Source: Brevibacterium pigmentatum
GTDB taxonomy: Bacteria > Actinomycetota > Actinomycetes > Actinomycetales > Brevibacteriaceae
Direction: 5' to 3'
Assembly: GCF_011617465.1 (NCBI RefSeq)
Contig: NZ_CP050153.1
Coordinates: 1,798,001 to 1,862,000, forward strand
DNA length: 64,000 bases
The translations under genes were made by a program, and so were the position numbers. Positions 26,382-35,955 of this stretch are shown in pieces (within the stretch, counting starts at the first letter, position 1; each line of letters opens with the position of its first letter). The notes under the pieces are model-generated. The model was not told where the DNA came from. It made no database searches and saw only the letters and a program-made list of their open reading frames with translations.

Positions 26382-27233
26382 TCACTCCTCGTGTGCGGGT
26401 CCCGCGGCGATCGCGGTGTCGGCATCGGGCAGGGTCAGGATATCGGCACCGGACTCGGTCACCACCATTGTGTGCTCGAACTGGGCGGAGCGTCGGCGAT
26501 CCTTCGTCACCACGGTCCAGGAATCGTCCCAGACGTCCCAGTCGATCGTGCCGAGGTTGAGCATCGGCTCGATCGTGAAGATCATGCCCGGCTCCATGGT
26601 CTCGGCGTGGGCGGGAGCGGCGTCGTAGTGCGGGATGATGAGGCCAGAGTGGAACTCACGTCCGACCCCGTGTCCGCTGTAGTCGCGCACGACACCGTAG
26701 TCGAAGCGCTTCGCATACTTCTCGACCACTCGTCCGATGACGTTGATCTGTCGTCCTGGTTTGACGGCTTTGATTCCGCGCATCATCGACTCGTAGGTGC
26801 GTTCGATGAGCAGGCGAGACTCCTCGTCGACGTCTCCGACGGTGAACGTGTAGTTCGTGTCCCCATGCATGCCCTGGTAGTAGGCGGTGATATCGACGTT
26901 GACGATGTCGCCGTCTTCGATGACGGTCGAATCGGGGATGCCGTGGCAGATCACCTCGTTGACGGAGGTGCACACGGATTTCGGGAACCCGCGATAGCCC
27001 AGCGTCGACGGGTAGGCTCCGTGATCGCACATGAACTCGTGCGCCACCTTGTCGATGTCATCGGTCGTGATGCCCGGGGCGATCATCTCGCCGACGGTGG
27101 CCAGGGCGTTGGCCGCGATCCGACCGGCCGCGCGGACCGTCTCGACCTCCTCGGCGCTGTAGTAATTGTTTCCGCGGCCCTCATCGGCGTCGGCGCGGCC
27201 GACATACTCGGGGCGGGGGATGTCCTTCGGCAC
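26382..27233 (-). CDS. map: Methionine aminopeptidase, type I (N-terminus probably longer than annotated)
   Basis: Removes initiator methionine from new proteins. 283 residues from the GTG at 27233. The metal ligands are visible in [32 protein letters not shown] and QFEHTMV. The reading frame continues upstream of the GTG as [11 protein letters not shown] to a TGA at 27287. That segment matches the conserved N-terminus of mycobacterial MapB (SPGVLSPTRPVP), so translation should start further upstream. The only candidates there are CTG codons at 27284 or 27269; an ATG at 27289 is one base out of frame. Followed directly by ppgK. Confidence 0.93.
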   Translation of the reverse strand: MPKDIPRPEYVGRADADEGRGNNYYSAEEVETVRAAGRIAANALATVGEMIAPGITTDDIDKVAHEFMCDHGAYPSTLGYRGFPKSVCTSVNEVICHGIPDSTVIEDGDIVNVDITAYYQGMHGDTNYTFTVGDVDEESRLLIERTYESMMRGIKAVKPGRQINVIGRVVEKYAKRFDYGVVRDYSGHGVGREFHSGLIIPHYDAAPAHAETMEPGMIFTIEPMLNLGTIDWDVWDDSWTVVTKDRRRSAQFEHTMVVTESGADILTLPDADTAIAAGPAHEE

Positions 27234-27413
27234 ACCGCGTTCGGGCGAGAGGGTGCCGGGTGTGAGCAGGGCGAGTGTGAACAGTCATGATGGTCTCGAT
27301 CCTATGCTGGAAACGCGGCTTTGTCCCGCCGCCTGCGCGCCTGTCGATGCCGCAGCGAGGGCCGGGTGGAGTCTAGAATCGGTACCAGCCGTGCCAAGGG
27401 AACGGGAGGCAGA

Positions 27414-28139
27414 TTGAGCGACGACACGACATCGGCGGGCCACGAGTTCGCTGGCCTGGGCGAAGTGGTGAGCCTGACGAGCGCACCGCAGCAGATCGCC
27501 GATCACATCCTCTCCGGAATCGCCGTGGGAGCGCTGCCCGAAGGCACCTTGCTGCCGGGAGAACGCACCTTGGCCGCGGATCTGCAGGTGTCCCGCTCGA
27601 GCGTGCGGGCAGCCCTGCTGCGGCTCGAGCGCCTCGGTGTCGTAGAACGCCGTCGCGGCCGTGGGGGAGGGACGTTCGTCAAGACCGCCCGCCCCGAGGC
27701 GCTGGCGCCGATGGCCGGCCGAATCGACGAATTCCACGCCGAACGACGCAACCTCCTCGATGCCCGTGCCGTCTTCCAGAATTCCCTGGCCGCGACCGCG
27801 GCGCGCAGACGCACCGAGGATGAGCTGAGCGAGCTCCGGGAGCTGGCCGAAGTCTATTCCCAGCGCGCCGAGGCGGCCGCGGCGCGCACCGCGGATGCGC
27901 AGTTCCATTTCGCCATCGCCCGTGCCGGGCACAATCCGGAGCTCGTGCGCATGGCCATCGACCTCGATACGAAGATCAACGCCGGTTTCCGTCACGATCC
28001 GTTCTCCGCTGAGCTCTTCGACCATGCCGTCGACGACCACGCCGCGATCGTCGAAGCGATCGCCGCCGGCGACGCCGCAGAGGCCGGCCGACTGTGCGAG
28101 GAGCACTTCAGGTACACAACCATCGTCCCCCGCCCCTAA
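27414..28139 (+). CDS. FadR-type GntR-family transcriptional regulator
   Basis: 241 residues. The N-terminal winged helix (IADHILSGIAVGALPEGTLLPGERTLAADLQVSRSSVRAALL region) is followed by an FCD effector domain (residues ~90-235) with the metal/ligand-binding pattern D..FH..IA...HN and HHAIVEAI-like DDHAAIVEAI. Such regulators sense organic acids, amino acids or acyl-CoA. I chose the TTG at 27414 because GGGAGG lies just upstream; a longer frame to 27321 lacks family similarity. The target is not evident. It ends 11 bases before a 64-nt palindrome facing ald. Confidence 0.87.
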   Translation: MSDDTTSAGHEFAGLGEVVSLTSAPQQIADHILSGIAVGALPEGTLLPGERTLAADLQVSRSSVRAALLRLERLGVVERRRGRGGGTFVKTARPEALAPMAGRIDEFHAERRNLLDARAVFQNSLAATAARRRTEDELSELRELAEVYSQRAEAAAARTADAQFHFAIARAGHNPELVRMAIDLDTKINAGFRHDPFSAELFDHAVDDHAAIVEAIAAGDAAEAGRLCEEHFRYTTIVPRP

Positions 28140-28150
28140 CACCTCCCCTT

Positions 28151-28214
28151 ATTACTACCTGACGGCGGCCCAGATACCTCGCGCGAGGTTGCTGAGCCGC
28201 CGTCAGGTAGTAAT
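28151..28214. repeat. 64-nt dispersed palindrome, copy 1
   Basis: ATTACTACCTGACGGCGGC (28151-28169) is perfectly repeated inverted at 28196-28214, around a core containing CCTCGCGCGAGG. It sits between the 3' ends of the GntR gene and ald and probably serves as a bidirectional terminator. Copy 2 at 37973-38036 has the same arms but its core is inverted. Confidence 0.9.
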
Positions 28215-28218
28215 TGGG

Positions 28219-29337
28219 TCAGTTGGCTAGGGCGTGGGCCACGGACACGGCCTCGAAGCCGAACGCCTCGGCGACGTTGTCGTTCGTGACATGACCGTTG
28301 TGGATGTTGAGGCCCCGAGCCAGAGCCGCATCATTCGACAGCGCCTGATGCCATCCCTGATCGGCGATCTTCACAGCAAATGGCAGAGTCGCGTTCGTCA
28401 GAGCCGCCGTCGCCGTGTTCGGCACCGCACCCGGCATATTCGCCACGCAGTAGTAGACCGAGTTATGGACGGTGAACGTCGGATCGTCGTGAGTCGTGGG
28501 ACGAGAGTTCTCGAAGCAGCCGCCCTGGTCGATGGCGATATCGACGAGAACCGAACCCGGCTTCATCCCGGCGACCATCTCGTCGGTCACAAGCTTCGGA
28601 GCCTTCTTGCCTGGAATGAGCACCGAACCGATGACGAGATCGGCCGAGGCCAGTGACTTCGTGATCTCATACGTGTTCGACACCTTCGTGCCGATGGCAC
28701 CGGCGAAGGTCTCATCGATCTGCCGCAGCCGCGGAATGTTGATGTCGATGACCTCGACAGTCGCCCCGAGACCCAGAGCCATCCGGGCGGCGTTGGTTCC
28801 GGCCACACCGGCACCGATGACGACGACATTCGCCCGCTCGACGCCGGGGACGCCGGACAGCAGGATGCCGCGACCGCCACCCGCCTTGAGCAGGCTGTGG
28901 GCACCGACCTGCGTCGACAGGCGTCCGGCGATCTCACTCATCGGAGCCAGCAGAGGCAGTCCGCCGCCGTCGGGCTGGACGGTCTCGTAGGCGATGGCTG
29001 TGGTGCCGGCCTCCATCAGGGCCGTGGTGAGTGCCTCGTCGGCGGCGAGGTGGAGGTAGGTGAACAGGACGAGGTCCTTGCGCAGGTACCCGTATTCCTG
29101 GGCGATGGGTTCCTTGACCTTGAGCACGAGGTCGCCGGCGGCCCACGTGGCGGCGGCGTCGGGGGCGATCGTCGCTCCGGCTGCTTCGTATTCGGCATCG
29201 GTGATGAAGGAGCCCTCGCCGGCTCCTGCCTGCACGGTGACCTCGTGGCCGTGGGCGACGAGTTCATGGACGCCGGCAGCGGTGATGGCGACTCGGAACT
29301 CGTTGTTCTTGACCTCTGTGGGCACTGAAATGCGCAT
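28219..29337 (-). CDS. ald: Alanine dehydrogenase
   Basis: NAD-dependent interconversion of alanine with pyruvate and ammonia. 372 residues starting MRISVPTEVKNNEFRVA, the invariant family N-terminus that carries a substrate-binding arginine. The Rossmann motif is VIGAGVAGTNAARMALGLGA, and LAPMSEIAGRLSTQ and the catalytic His/Asp region (VHNSVYYCVANMPGAV) are present. AGAAGGA lies seven bases before the ATG at 29337. An inverted repeat upstream (29428-29448) is a candidate operator. It opens a nitrogen-metabolism block with glnA2, glnE and glnA1. Confidence 0.95.
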   Translation of the reverse strand: MRISVPTEVKNNEFRVAITAAGVHELVAHGHEVTVQAGAGEGSFITDAEYEAAGATIAPDAAATWAAGDLVLKVKEPIAQEYGYLRKDLVLFTYLHLAADEALTTALMEAGTTAIAYETVQPDGGGLPLLAPMSEIAGRLSTQVGAHSLLKAGGGRGILLSGVPGVERANVVVIGAGVAGTNAARMALGLGATVEVIDINIPRLRQIDETFAGAIGTKVSNTYEITKSLASADLVIGSVLIPGKKAPKLVTDEMVAGMKPGSVLVDIAIDQGGCFENSRPTTHDDPTFTVHNSVYYCVANMPGAVPNTATAALTNATLPFAVKIADQGWHQALSNDAALARGLNIHNGHVTNDNVAEAFGFEAVSVAHALAN

Positions 29338-29427
29338 GATGTGTCCTTCTCTCCTGATGGTGTGCCGCAGGGGCGGCGGCGACCGACTTCTCCGTCTGCC
29401 GTCGATGGTGTCAACTCTATTCCTTTG

Positions 29428-29448
29428 AAGGTTTGGAGAGCAAACCTT
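29428..29448. promoter_or_regulatory. Inverted repeat upstream of ald
   Basis: AAGGTTTG-GAGAG-CAAACCTT, perfect 8-bp arms, 91 bases before the ald start, a good place for an AldR/Lrp-type or other operator. The rest of the 320-base gap (29338-29657) between ald and the small SPOR-like gene shows no gene that I can support. Confidence 0.45.
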
Positions 29449-29657
29449 TAAACCTGTTTTCGTCATCAGAATTGCGGAATCAGTGTGTCTGAGTACCAGA
29501 TATCGCGGAAATCATGATTCCAGTCGTGCTCAGACGGCACCAAAGGTGCAGATGAGGCCGCTTCTGGTGCGTCTGCGACAGGTGCCGTCAGTTCGTCTCC
29601 TGAAACGGTAAGCTGAAGGGGTCAATGCAGAACCCCGCTGAGGAGAGAAGGCTCGCC

Positions 29658-29861
29658 ATGGGACTCTACGAAGATATCGACGACCCGAACTCGAAGTACT
29701 ACTTCAACCTCGAGACGAACACCGTCGAAAAGGGTCTGGTCAGCGATTGGACCCACCGCATGGGGCCATACGAGACCGAGGAAGTCGCCCGCGCCGCCCT
29801 GGACAAGGCACGTGAGCGCAATCAGAAGTGGGACGAAGACGACGAGAAGTGGAACGGCTGA
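29658..29861 (+). CDS. Small SPOR-domain-like protein
   Basis: 67 residues, acidic, beginning GLYEDIDDPNSKYYFNLETNTVEKG and containing DWTHRMGPYETEEVARAALDKA. Similar short actinobacterial proteins are labelled SPOR domain-containing because of the xGPYxTxxEAxxAL pattern. No signal peptide or membrane helix. The ATG at 29658 is preceded by AGAAGG; an ATG at 29625 would add eleven residues across the ribosome site. It ends four bases before glnA2, so it is coupled to glutamine synthetase. Its function is unknown. Confidence 0.75.
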   Translation: MGLYEDIDDPNSKYYFNLETNTVEKGLVSDWTHRMGPYETEEVARAALDKARERNQKWDEDDEKWNG

Positions 29862-29865
29862 ACTG

Positions 29866-31224
29866 ATGTCGCGTCAGGAGGAATTCGTTCTCAGGACCGT
29901 CGAGGATCGTGAAGTGCGATTCATCCGACTCTGGTTCACCGATGTCCTCGGACAGTTGAAGTCCGTGGCCATCGTCCCCGCCGAACTCGAAGGTGCCTTC
30001 TCCGAAGGCATCGGGTTCGACGGTTCGGCAGTCGAGGGACTGTCGCGAGTGTTCGAGGCCGATATGGTCCTCAAACCCGACCCCTCGACATTCTCTCTGC
30101 TGCCCTGGCGCGGGGAGACCGAACCGACCGGGAGGATGTTCTGCGACATCCACGTTCCCGGGGGAGAACCGGCACCGGCTGACCCGCGCAACGTCCTCAA
30201 ACGCACTCTGGCGAAAGCCGCCGAACGCGGCTTCACCTTCTATGTGCATCCTGAGATCGAGTTCTACCTGTTCAAGACCGACAATCTCGATCCGGTCTCC
30301 GGGATCAGCGACGGCACCGCGCCGATGCCCGTCGACACGGCCGGCTACTTCGACCATGTCAACGGCGGAACGGCCAATGACTTCCGCCGCGAAGCCGTCA
30401 CCATGCTCGAAGCCATGGGACTGTCGGTGGAGTTCTCCCACCACGAGGCCGGACCCGGTCAGAACGAGATCGATCTGCGCTATGCCGACGCCCTGACGAT
30501 GGCCGACAACGTCATGACGTTCCGGTCGGTCATCAAAGAGGTCGCGATCTCCCAAGGTGTCTACGCCTCATTCATGCCCAAGCCGATGGCCGAGCACCCG
30601 GGCAACGGGATGCACACGCACGTCTCCCTGTTCGAGGGCGAGAACAATGCTTTCTTCGAGCCCGGTGCCGAATATCAACTGTCGAGGACCGGTCGCCAGT
30701 TCATTGCCGGGCTGCTCACCCACGCCGCCGAGATCTCCGCGGTGACCAACCAGCACGTGAACTCGTATAAGCGGCTGTGGACGGGCCACGAAGCCCCGTC
30801 CTACATCTCGTGGGGCCACCGCAACCGTTCCGCTCTCGTGCGGGTCCCGCAGTACAACTCCGGCAAGTCCTCATCCGCCCGTGTCGAATACCGTGCACTG
30901 GACTCCGCTGCGAACCCCTACCTGTCCTATGCGCTCATGCTCGCGGCGGGACTCAAAGGGATCGAAGAGGGCTACGAACTGCCCGAGGAAGCCGAGGACA
31001 ACGTCTGGCTGCTCTCGTCCACCGAACGTCGGGCGATGGGCATCGAAGCGCTGCCGCGCAGCCTGTCCCATGCCCTTGAGCTGATGGAAGGCTCGGACCT
31101 CGTCGCAGAGACCCTGGGCGAGGAGGTGTTCGACTTCTTCCTGCGCAATAAGCGACAGGAATGGACCGACTACCGTGCCCAGGTGACTCCCTACGAACTC
31201 GCCAAGCATTTCACCTCGATGTGA
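29866..31224 (+). CDS. glnA2: Glutamine synthetase, GlnA2 type
   Basis: 452 residues of the GSI fold: N-terminal FIRLWFTDVLGQLKS, GIGFDGSAVEG, metal ligands in YVHPEIEFYLF and EFSHHEAGPGQNEIDLRY, and NRSALVRVP near the nucleotide site. It lacks the NLYxLPPEE adenylylation loop seen in glnA1 here; the equivalent place reads YELPEEAEDN, so GlnE control is unlikely. In mycobacteria GlnA2 is a minor, non-essential enzyme; a gamma-glutamylation role is possible. The next gene, glnE, starts within its stop codon (TGATG). Confidence 0.9.
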   Translation: MSRQEEFVLRTVEDREVRFIRLWFTDVLGQLKSVAIVPAELEGAFSEGIGFDGSAVEGLSRVFEADMVLKPDPSTFSLLPWRGETEPTGRMFCDIHVPGGEPAPADPRNVLKRTLAKAAERGFTFYVHPEIEFYLFKTDNLDPVSGISDGTAPMPVDTAGYFDHVNGGTANDFRREAVTMLEAMGLSVEFSHHEAGPGQNEIDLRYADALTMADNVMTFRSVIKEVAISQGVYASFMPKPMAEHPGNGMHTHVSLFEGENNAFFEPGAEYQLSRTGRQFIAGLLTHAAEISAVTNQHVNSYKRLWTGHEAPSYISWGHRNRSALVRVPQYNSGKSSSARVEYRALDSAANPYLSYALMLAAGLKGIEEGYELPEEAEDNVWLLSSTERRAMGIEALPRSLSHALELMEGSDLVAETLGEEVFDFFLRNKRQEWTDYRAQVTPYELAKHFTSM

Positions 31225-34200
31225 TGGCAGCGATCACCTCTCGCACCACCAGCATCCCGGATGCGACGGCTCGATTCCTCCGTGAGGTCGACGAGCTTCT
31301 CGGACAGCCATTGGCCACCGACTCGCGGTTCGTCGACCTGCTCATGGCCGTGCCTGACCCGCACGGGGCGGCGCTGGGTCTGCTGCGCGTGGTCGAGGCA
31401 GCAGGGGAGGAATCACCTGCGCTGCTGGACGCGGTGAGGTCGGGAAACAACGGCGACCTCGCCGAGGATGAACTCAACCGTCCGCTCCTGGCGCGCCTGC
31501 TCGCGGTGGTCGGCACCTCGGAAGCGATGGTCGACCACCTTGTCCGGCACCCCGATTCCCTCCCTCTGCTGCTCGCTCCGGACCCGTTCCTGCTGATCTC
31601 CACACCAGCCGCCTCGGCGGTGTCACTGCGTGCTGAGATGCTCACGGTCCTCGGTGCGGACCCCGACGACCCGGCTCCGCGTGCCACCGTGACCGGAGAT
31701 GAAGGCGTCAAGACGCTGCGACGGAACTACCGAGACGCTGTGCTTCGCCTCGTCGCCGACGACCTGTCGGCGGAATCCCCGGACGAGATCGTCGACCATG
31801 TCATGGCCGTCCTGTCCGACCTGGCCGCAGCCGCGCTCGATGCGGCCCTGGCCATTGCGCGGGCGGAGATCGAAGAGGCGGCCGACATCCGTCTTGCGGT
31901 CATCGCCCTGGGCAAGACCGGAGCACGCGAACTCAACTATGTCTCCGACGTCGACGTCGTCTTCGTCCTCGACTCCGCCGAGACCGATGGAGCCAGGAAT
32001 CTGGCGACCGACCTTGCCCAACGCATGCGCAGCATCCTCTCCGACGCCGGCGGCGAGCCCGCGCTGTGGGAGGTCGACACGGCGCTGCGTCCCGAGGGCA
32101 AAGCCGGAGCGCTCGTGCGCACGCTCTCGGAGTTCGAACACTATTACGCCGATATCGCCGAGAACTGGGAGTTCCAGGCCCTCCTCAAAGCCCGACCCGT
32201 CGCCGGTGACGTGGAGGTGGGGGAGGCGTTCTCCGAATCCCTTCTGCCCTTGGTCTGGAAGGCGGCCAGCCGGCCGGGCTTCATCGACGGGATCCGGGCG
32301 ATGCGCCGACGCGTCGTCGACCTCATCCCGGCTGTGGAGGCCCCACGCCAGATCAAACTGGGTCGCGGCGGACTGCGGGACGTCGAATTCTCCGCACAGA
32401 TGCTCCAGCTCGTCCATGGACGCAATGATGAGGACATCCGGACTCCGAACACCCTCGTCGCTCTTGGTGAGTTGGGAGAACACGGCTATATCGGCCAACA
32501 GGATGCCGCCGTCTTCTCCGCCGCATACCGGTTCATGCGCGTCGTCGAACACCGAGTGCAGATCCCGAGGATGATGCGCAACGCGCTCATCCCCGACGAT
32601 GAGGGCAAGCTGCGGATGCTGGCGCGTTCCGTCTTCCGCTCCGGTTCCCGGACCGGCGACCGCCTCGAAGAGGCGCGCCGTGACTATGCGAAACAGGTCA
32701 CCCGCCTTCACGAGCAGATCTTCTATCGTCCCATCCTCGAGGCGGCCGTCGGCATCCATGGTGCCGTCGTGGATGCGCAGAAACGGGGAACGAGTCTCCA
32801 GGCGGCCGCCGACCGTCTCCAGGCCTTCGGATATGTGGACCCGCAAGGAGCATTGGGCCATATCAAGGCCCTGACCACGGGGATGTCGCGCACGGCCATG
32901 GTCATCAAGCAGGTGCTTCCTGCCCTGCTCGACTGGTTCTCCGATGGTGTCGAACCCGACCGAGCGCTGCTGGCCTTCCGACGGCTCAGCGAATCGCTGT
33001 CATCGTCCGGGTGGTTCCTCAAGATGCTCCGGGACTCCGGTCTGGCCGCGAAGTCGGTCGCCGAAGTGCTCTCCCTGTCCGGGTACGCGACGGAGCTTCT
33101 GCTGCGTCAGCCCGCGGCTGTCGCCTGGCTGGATCGCTATGAGAACCTCGAGGCCCGTGACCTGGAGATCCTCAACGCCGAGGTGGACGGACTGCTCCGT
33201 CGCCACGGGGCCGACGCGGTCACTCCGATCCGTGAGACCTACAGCCGTGAGCTGCTGCGCATCGCTCTGCGCGACGTCCTCGATGTCGGAGACCGGGCCG
33301 AGATACCCGGCGATCTCTCCGATCTCATGGACCTGGCGGTCCGCGGTGCCCTGGAGGCGGTCCGAACCGACTTGGACGGGCCAGAGACTCCGGACTACGA
33401 ATTCGGGATCATCGCGATGGGCCGCTGGGGCGGACGGGAGATCGGCTACTTCTCCGACGCGGATGCGATGTTCGTCTACCGTCCCATTGCCGACGACCTC
33501 GACGCCGAAACGCGTGGGAAGCTGAGCAAACATGTGACGAAGGTGGCCCTCCAACTGTCAACGCGCCTCAAGGCGAGCGAAGGTGCTCAGGGCGTCGACC
33601 TCGACGCGGATCTGCGTCCGGAGGGCAAGAACGGACCGTTGGTGCGCAGCTTCTCGTCCTACCAGGCCTACTATGCGAAATGGTCCCAACCGTGGGAGGC
33701 ACAGGCACTCCTCCGGGCACGTCCGGTGGCAGGCGACGAGGGACTCATCGCCGATTACCTGGCACTCATCGATCCGCTGCGCTATCCCGTGGAGATGCCG
33801 CAGAAGGCGCTGACGCAGGTGCGCACGCTCAAGGCCCGGATGGAAGATGAACGTCTGCCGCGCAGTGCCGATAAGCGTCGACATCTCAAACTCGGTCGAG
33901 GCAGCCTCTCCGATGTCGAATGGACCGTCCAGCTCCTCCAGCTCCAACACGGGCATCGCCTGGAAGGTCTGCGTACGACTTCGACTCTGCCGGCACTCAA
34001 AGTCGCCTCGAACGAAGATCTGCTGCCCGCCGAGGATGCCGAACAGCTGGCGGCGGCATGGCAGCTGGCCACCGATGTGCGTTCGGCCGTGATGCTCTTC
34101 CGCGGTCGCACCGCCGAATCGCTGCCGACCGATCACACCGAACTCGAGGCCACGGCCCGTCTGCTCGGCTATCCGGCAGGGGCGGCCCATGACCTCGAAG

Positions 34201-34265
34201 ACGATTACCTGCGTACCACCAGGCACGCACGGTCCGTGATGGAGCACCGCTTCTACGACTTCTGA
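31224..34265 (+). CDS. glnE: Bifunctional glutamine synthetase adenylyltransferase/deadenylylase
   Basis: Adds or removes AMP on glutamine synthetase in response to nitrogen status. The 1013-residue protein has two nucleotidyltransferase domains: the N-terminal deadenylylase site KTGARELNYVSDVDVV (~230-245) and the C-terminal adenylylase site RWGGREIGYFSDADAM (~735-750). Each is followed by a helical GlnE domain with LKLGRGG/LKLGRGSLSDVEW. The ATG at 31224 overlaps the glnA2 stop; a GTG one codon earlier is also in frame. Its real target is probably glnA1 at 36 kb, which has the tyrosine loop. Confidence 0.95.
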   Translation: MAAITSRTTSIPDATARFLREVDELLGQPLATDSRFVDLLMAVPDPHGAALGLLRVVEAAGEESPALLDAVRSGNNGDLAEDELNRPLLARLLAVVGTSEAMVDHLVRHPDSLPLLLAPDPFLLISTPAASAVSLRAEMLTVLGADPDDPAPRATVTGDEGVKTLRRNYRDAVLRLVADDLSAESPDEIVDHVMAVLSDLAAAALDAALAIARAEIEEAADIRLAVIALGKTGARELNYVSDVDVVFVLDSAETDGARNLATDLAQRMRSILSDAGGEPALWEVDTALRPEGKAGALVRTLSEFEHYYADIAENWEFQALLKARPVAGDVEVGEAFSESLLPLVWKAASRPGFIDGIRAMRRRVVDLIPAVEAPRQIKLGRGGLRDVEFSAQMLQLVHGRNDEDIRTPNTLVALGELGEHGYIGQQDAAVFSAAYRFMRVVEHRVQIPRMMRNALIPDDEGKLRMLARSVFRSGSRTGDRLEEARRDYAKQVTRLHEQIFYRPILEAAVGIHGAVVDAQKRGTSLQAAADRLQAFGYVDPQGALGHIKALTTGMSRTAMVIKQVLPALLDWFSDGVEPDRALLAFRRLSESLSSSGWFLKMLRDSGLAAKSVAEVLSLSGYATELLLRQPAAVAWLDRYENLEARDLEILNAEVDGLLRRHGADAVTPIRETYSRELLRIALRDVLDVGDRAEIPGDLSDLMDLAVRGALEAVRTDLDGPETPDYEFGIIAMGRWGGREIGYFSDADAMFVYRPIADDLDAETRGKLSKHVTKVALQLSTRLKASEGAQGVDLDADLRPEGKNGPLVRSFSSYQAYYAKWSQPWEAQALLRARPVAGDEGLIADYLALIDPLRYPVEMPQKALTQVRTLKARMEDERLPRSADKRRHLKLGRGSLSDVEWTVQLLQLQHGHRLEGLRTTSTLPALKVASNEDLLPAEDAEQLAAAWQLATDVRSAVMLFRGRTAESLPTDHTELEATARLLGYPAGAAHDLEDDYLRTTRHARSVMEHRFYDF

Positions 34266-34338
34266 GGCACTGGCTGCGGCAGATCGCCGAGGTGAGAATT
34301 CCCCCGGGCGCCAGCTGAGTCAGATTTCGGTCGACGGG

Positions 34339-35805
34339 TCAGTCGGCGAATTCGAGCCCGAGCAGGGCATTCTCGATCACCTCGGGCAGAGCCGGGTGGA
34401 TCCAATACTGCCCGGTGGCCATCTCGTCGGCCTTCTGGCCGAAGGCCATGGCCTGGATGAGAGGTTGGATGAGCATCGAGGCTTCGTGGCCGACGATATG
34501 CGCGCCGAGGATGTGCCTGGAGCTGCGATCGGCGATGATCTTCACGATTCCCGGATCATCGGCCATCGCCCAGCCGTAGGCGACATCGGAGAACTTCTGC
34601 ACCTTGACAGTGACGTCATGTCCGGCCTCCGCGGCCTGCGCCTCGGTCATGCCCACATAGGCGACCTGAGGGGAGGAGAACACAGCGCCGGGAACGGCAT
34701 GATGGTTGACGACGGTGAGGTCATCGGCCAGTGCACTGCCCGGCGCGCCTGCCGCGACATCGGCGGCGAGGTTGCGGCCGACGACCTTCGCTTCGTGGTT
34801 GGCGACGTGCTTGAGCTGGTGCGGTGAGGAGATGTCTCCGAGAGCGAACATTCCCGGCACCGGCTGTCCGGCGGAGAGGACTCGTTGGTATTCGTCCACG
34901 GACAGGCGCTTCCCACCGGTGATGTCGAGACCGGCGGCCTCGACATCGAGTTCGGCGGTGTTGGGGACCCTTCCCGTGGCCACGAGCACACCGTCGGCGG
35001 TGATCGACTCCGGCAGGTCCGCCTCGGCGAGGCGCCCGCTGGGTGCGAGGGTCACTGTGACCTCTCCGTCGGCGATGTCGATCTGCTTGGCCTGAGCCCC
35101 ATGGACCACGGTGTGGGCGGAGTCGAAGATCCGGGTGAACTCGTCGGCGACCTCCTCGTCGATATTGCCCAGGAGACGTGGGCCGCGGGCCAGGACGGTC
35201 ACCTCGGTGCCGAGGGCGGCGAAGACATGGGCGAATTCCATGGCGACGATCCCGGAGCCGATGATGACCAGGCGCTGCGGCTGATCGGCGCGGCGCATCA
35301 CGGTGTTCGAGGTGAAGACAGGGTACTCGGCGGTGTCGATGCGGGCGGTGTCGAGTCCGTCGATGTCGGGGATGACGGGGTGGGCGCCGGCTGCGATGAC
35401 GATGCGATCGGCGGTGATTTCCTCACCGGAGGCGGTGGCCACGGTTTTCTCGCCGGTGAAGTGAACGTGTTCGGGGACGACGGTGACGTTGGGTTGGCGG
35501 TCGCTGCTGCGGTACTCGCGTCCTCCGGATTCGATGGCGTCGATGCGGGAGAAGATGCGCTCCTGGAGTCCGGCCCAGTCGACCTTCGGGTGGGTCGGGG
35601 TCAGGTTGTAGCGATCGGCCTGGGTGGCCTGCTCGGCCAGGGTGGCGGGATAGACGAACATTTTCGTCGGGATGCATCCGACGTTGAGGCAGGTGCCGCC
35701 GAAGTGCCATTCCTCTGCGATGGCGGTCTTCAGTCCCGCGAATCGCTTGTCGAGGAACATATTTCCCGAACCGGTGCCGATGAGCAGCAGGTCATAGTGC
35801 GTCAA
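34339..35805 (-). CDS. mtr: Mycothione reductase
   Basis: FAD/NADPH enzyme that reduces mycothiol disulfide, the actinobacterial counterpart of glutathione reductase. 488 residues with the N-terminal FAD motif LLIGTGSGN, the redox pair C39/C44 in GGTCLNVGCIPTK, the NAD(P) motif IIGSGIVAMEFAHVF, and the C-terminal HPALPEVIENALL base. The LIGTGSGN N-terminus and FGGTCLNVGCIPTKM fit mycothione rather than lipoamide or mercuric reductases. The TTG start at 35805 is supported by GGAAGGA six bases upstream; frame further upstream is not family-like. It may supply thiol for the 1-Cys peroxiredoxin at 11.8 kb. Confidence 0.92.
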   Translation of the reverse strand: MTHYDLLLIGTGSGNMFLDKRFAGLKTAIAEEWHFGGTCLNVGCIPTKMFVYPATLAEQATQADRYNLTPTHPKVDWAGLQERIFSRIDAIESGGREYRSSDRQPNVTVVPEHVHFTGEKTVATASGEEITADRIVIAAGAHPVIPDIDGLDTARIDTAEYPVFTSNTVMRRADQPQRLVIIGSGIVAMEFAHVFAALGTEVTVLARGPRLLGNIDEEVADEFTRIFDSAHTVVHGAQAKQIDIADGEVTVTLAPSGRLAEADLPESITADGVLVATGRVPNTAELDVEAAGLDITGGKRLSVDEYQRVLSAGQPVPGMFALGDISSPHQLKHVANHEAKVVGRNLAADVAAGAPGSALADDLTVVNHHAVPGAVFSSPQVAYVGMTEAQAAEAGHDVTVKVQKFSDVAYGWAMADDPGIVKIIADRSSRHILGAHIVGHEASMLIQPLIQAMAFGQKADEMATGQYWIHPALPEVIENALLGLEFAD

Positions 35806-35865
35806 AGTCCATCCTTCCGATGGTGCGTGATCCGACCGGCCGCGTGGGCGACCGCAGAGCCGAAA

Positions 35866-35895
35866 GGGCGCCACGGGTGATAACCCGTGACGCCC
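35866..35895 (-). terminator. Terminator of glnA1
   Basis: Hairpin of CACGGGT/ACCCGTG plus GGGCG/CGCCC with one mismatch and a GATA loop, followed on the minus strand by TTT. It is 60 bases past the glnA1 stop and upstream of mtr. Confidence 0.7.
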
Positions 35896-35955
35896 TCACT
35901 CTATTCCACTCGGCTGCGGGATCTCAGTTCGTTTGGGATCCGCGATCAACGCCGA

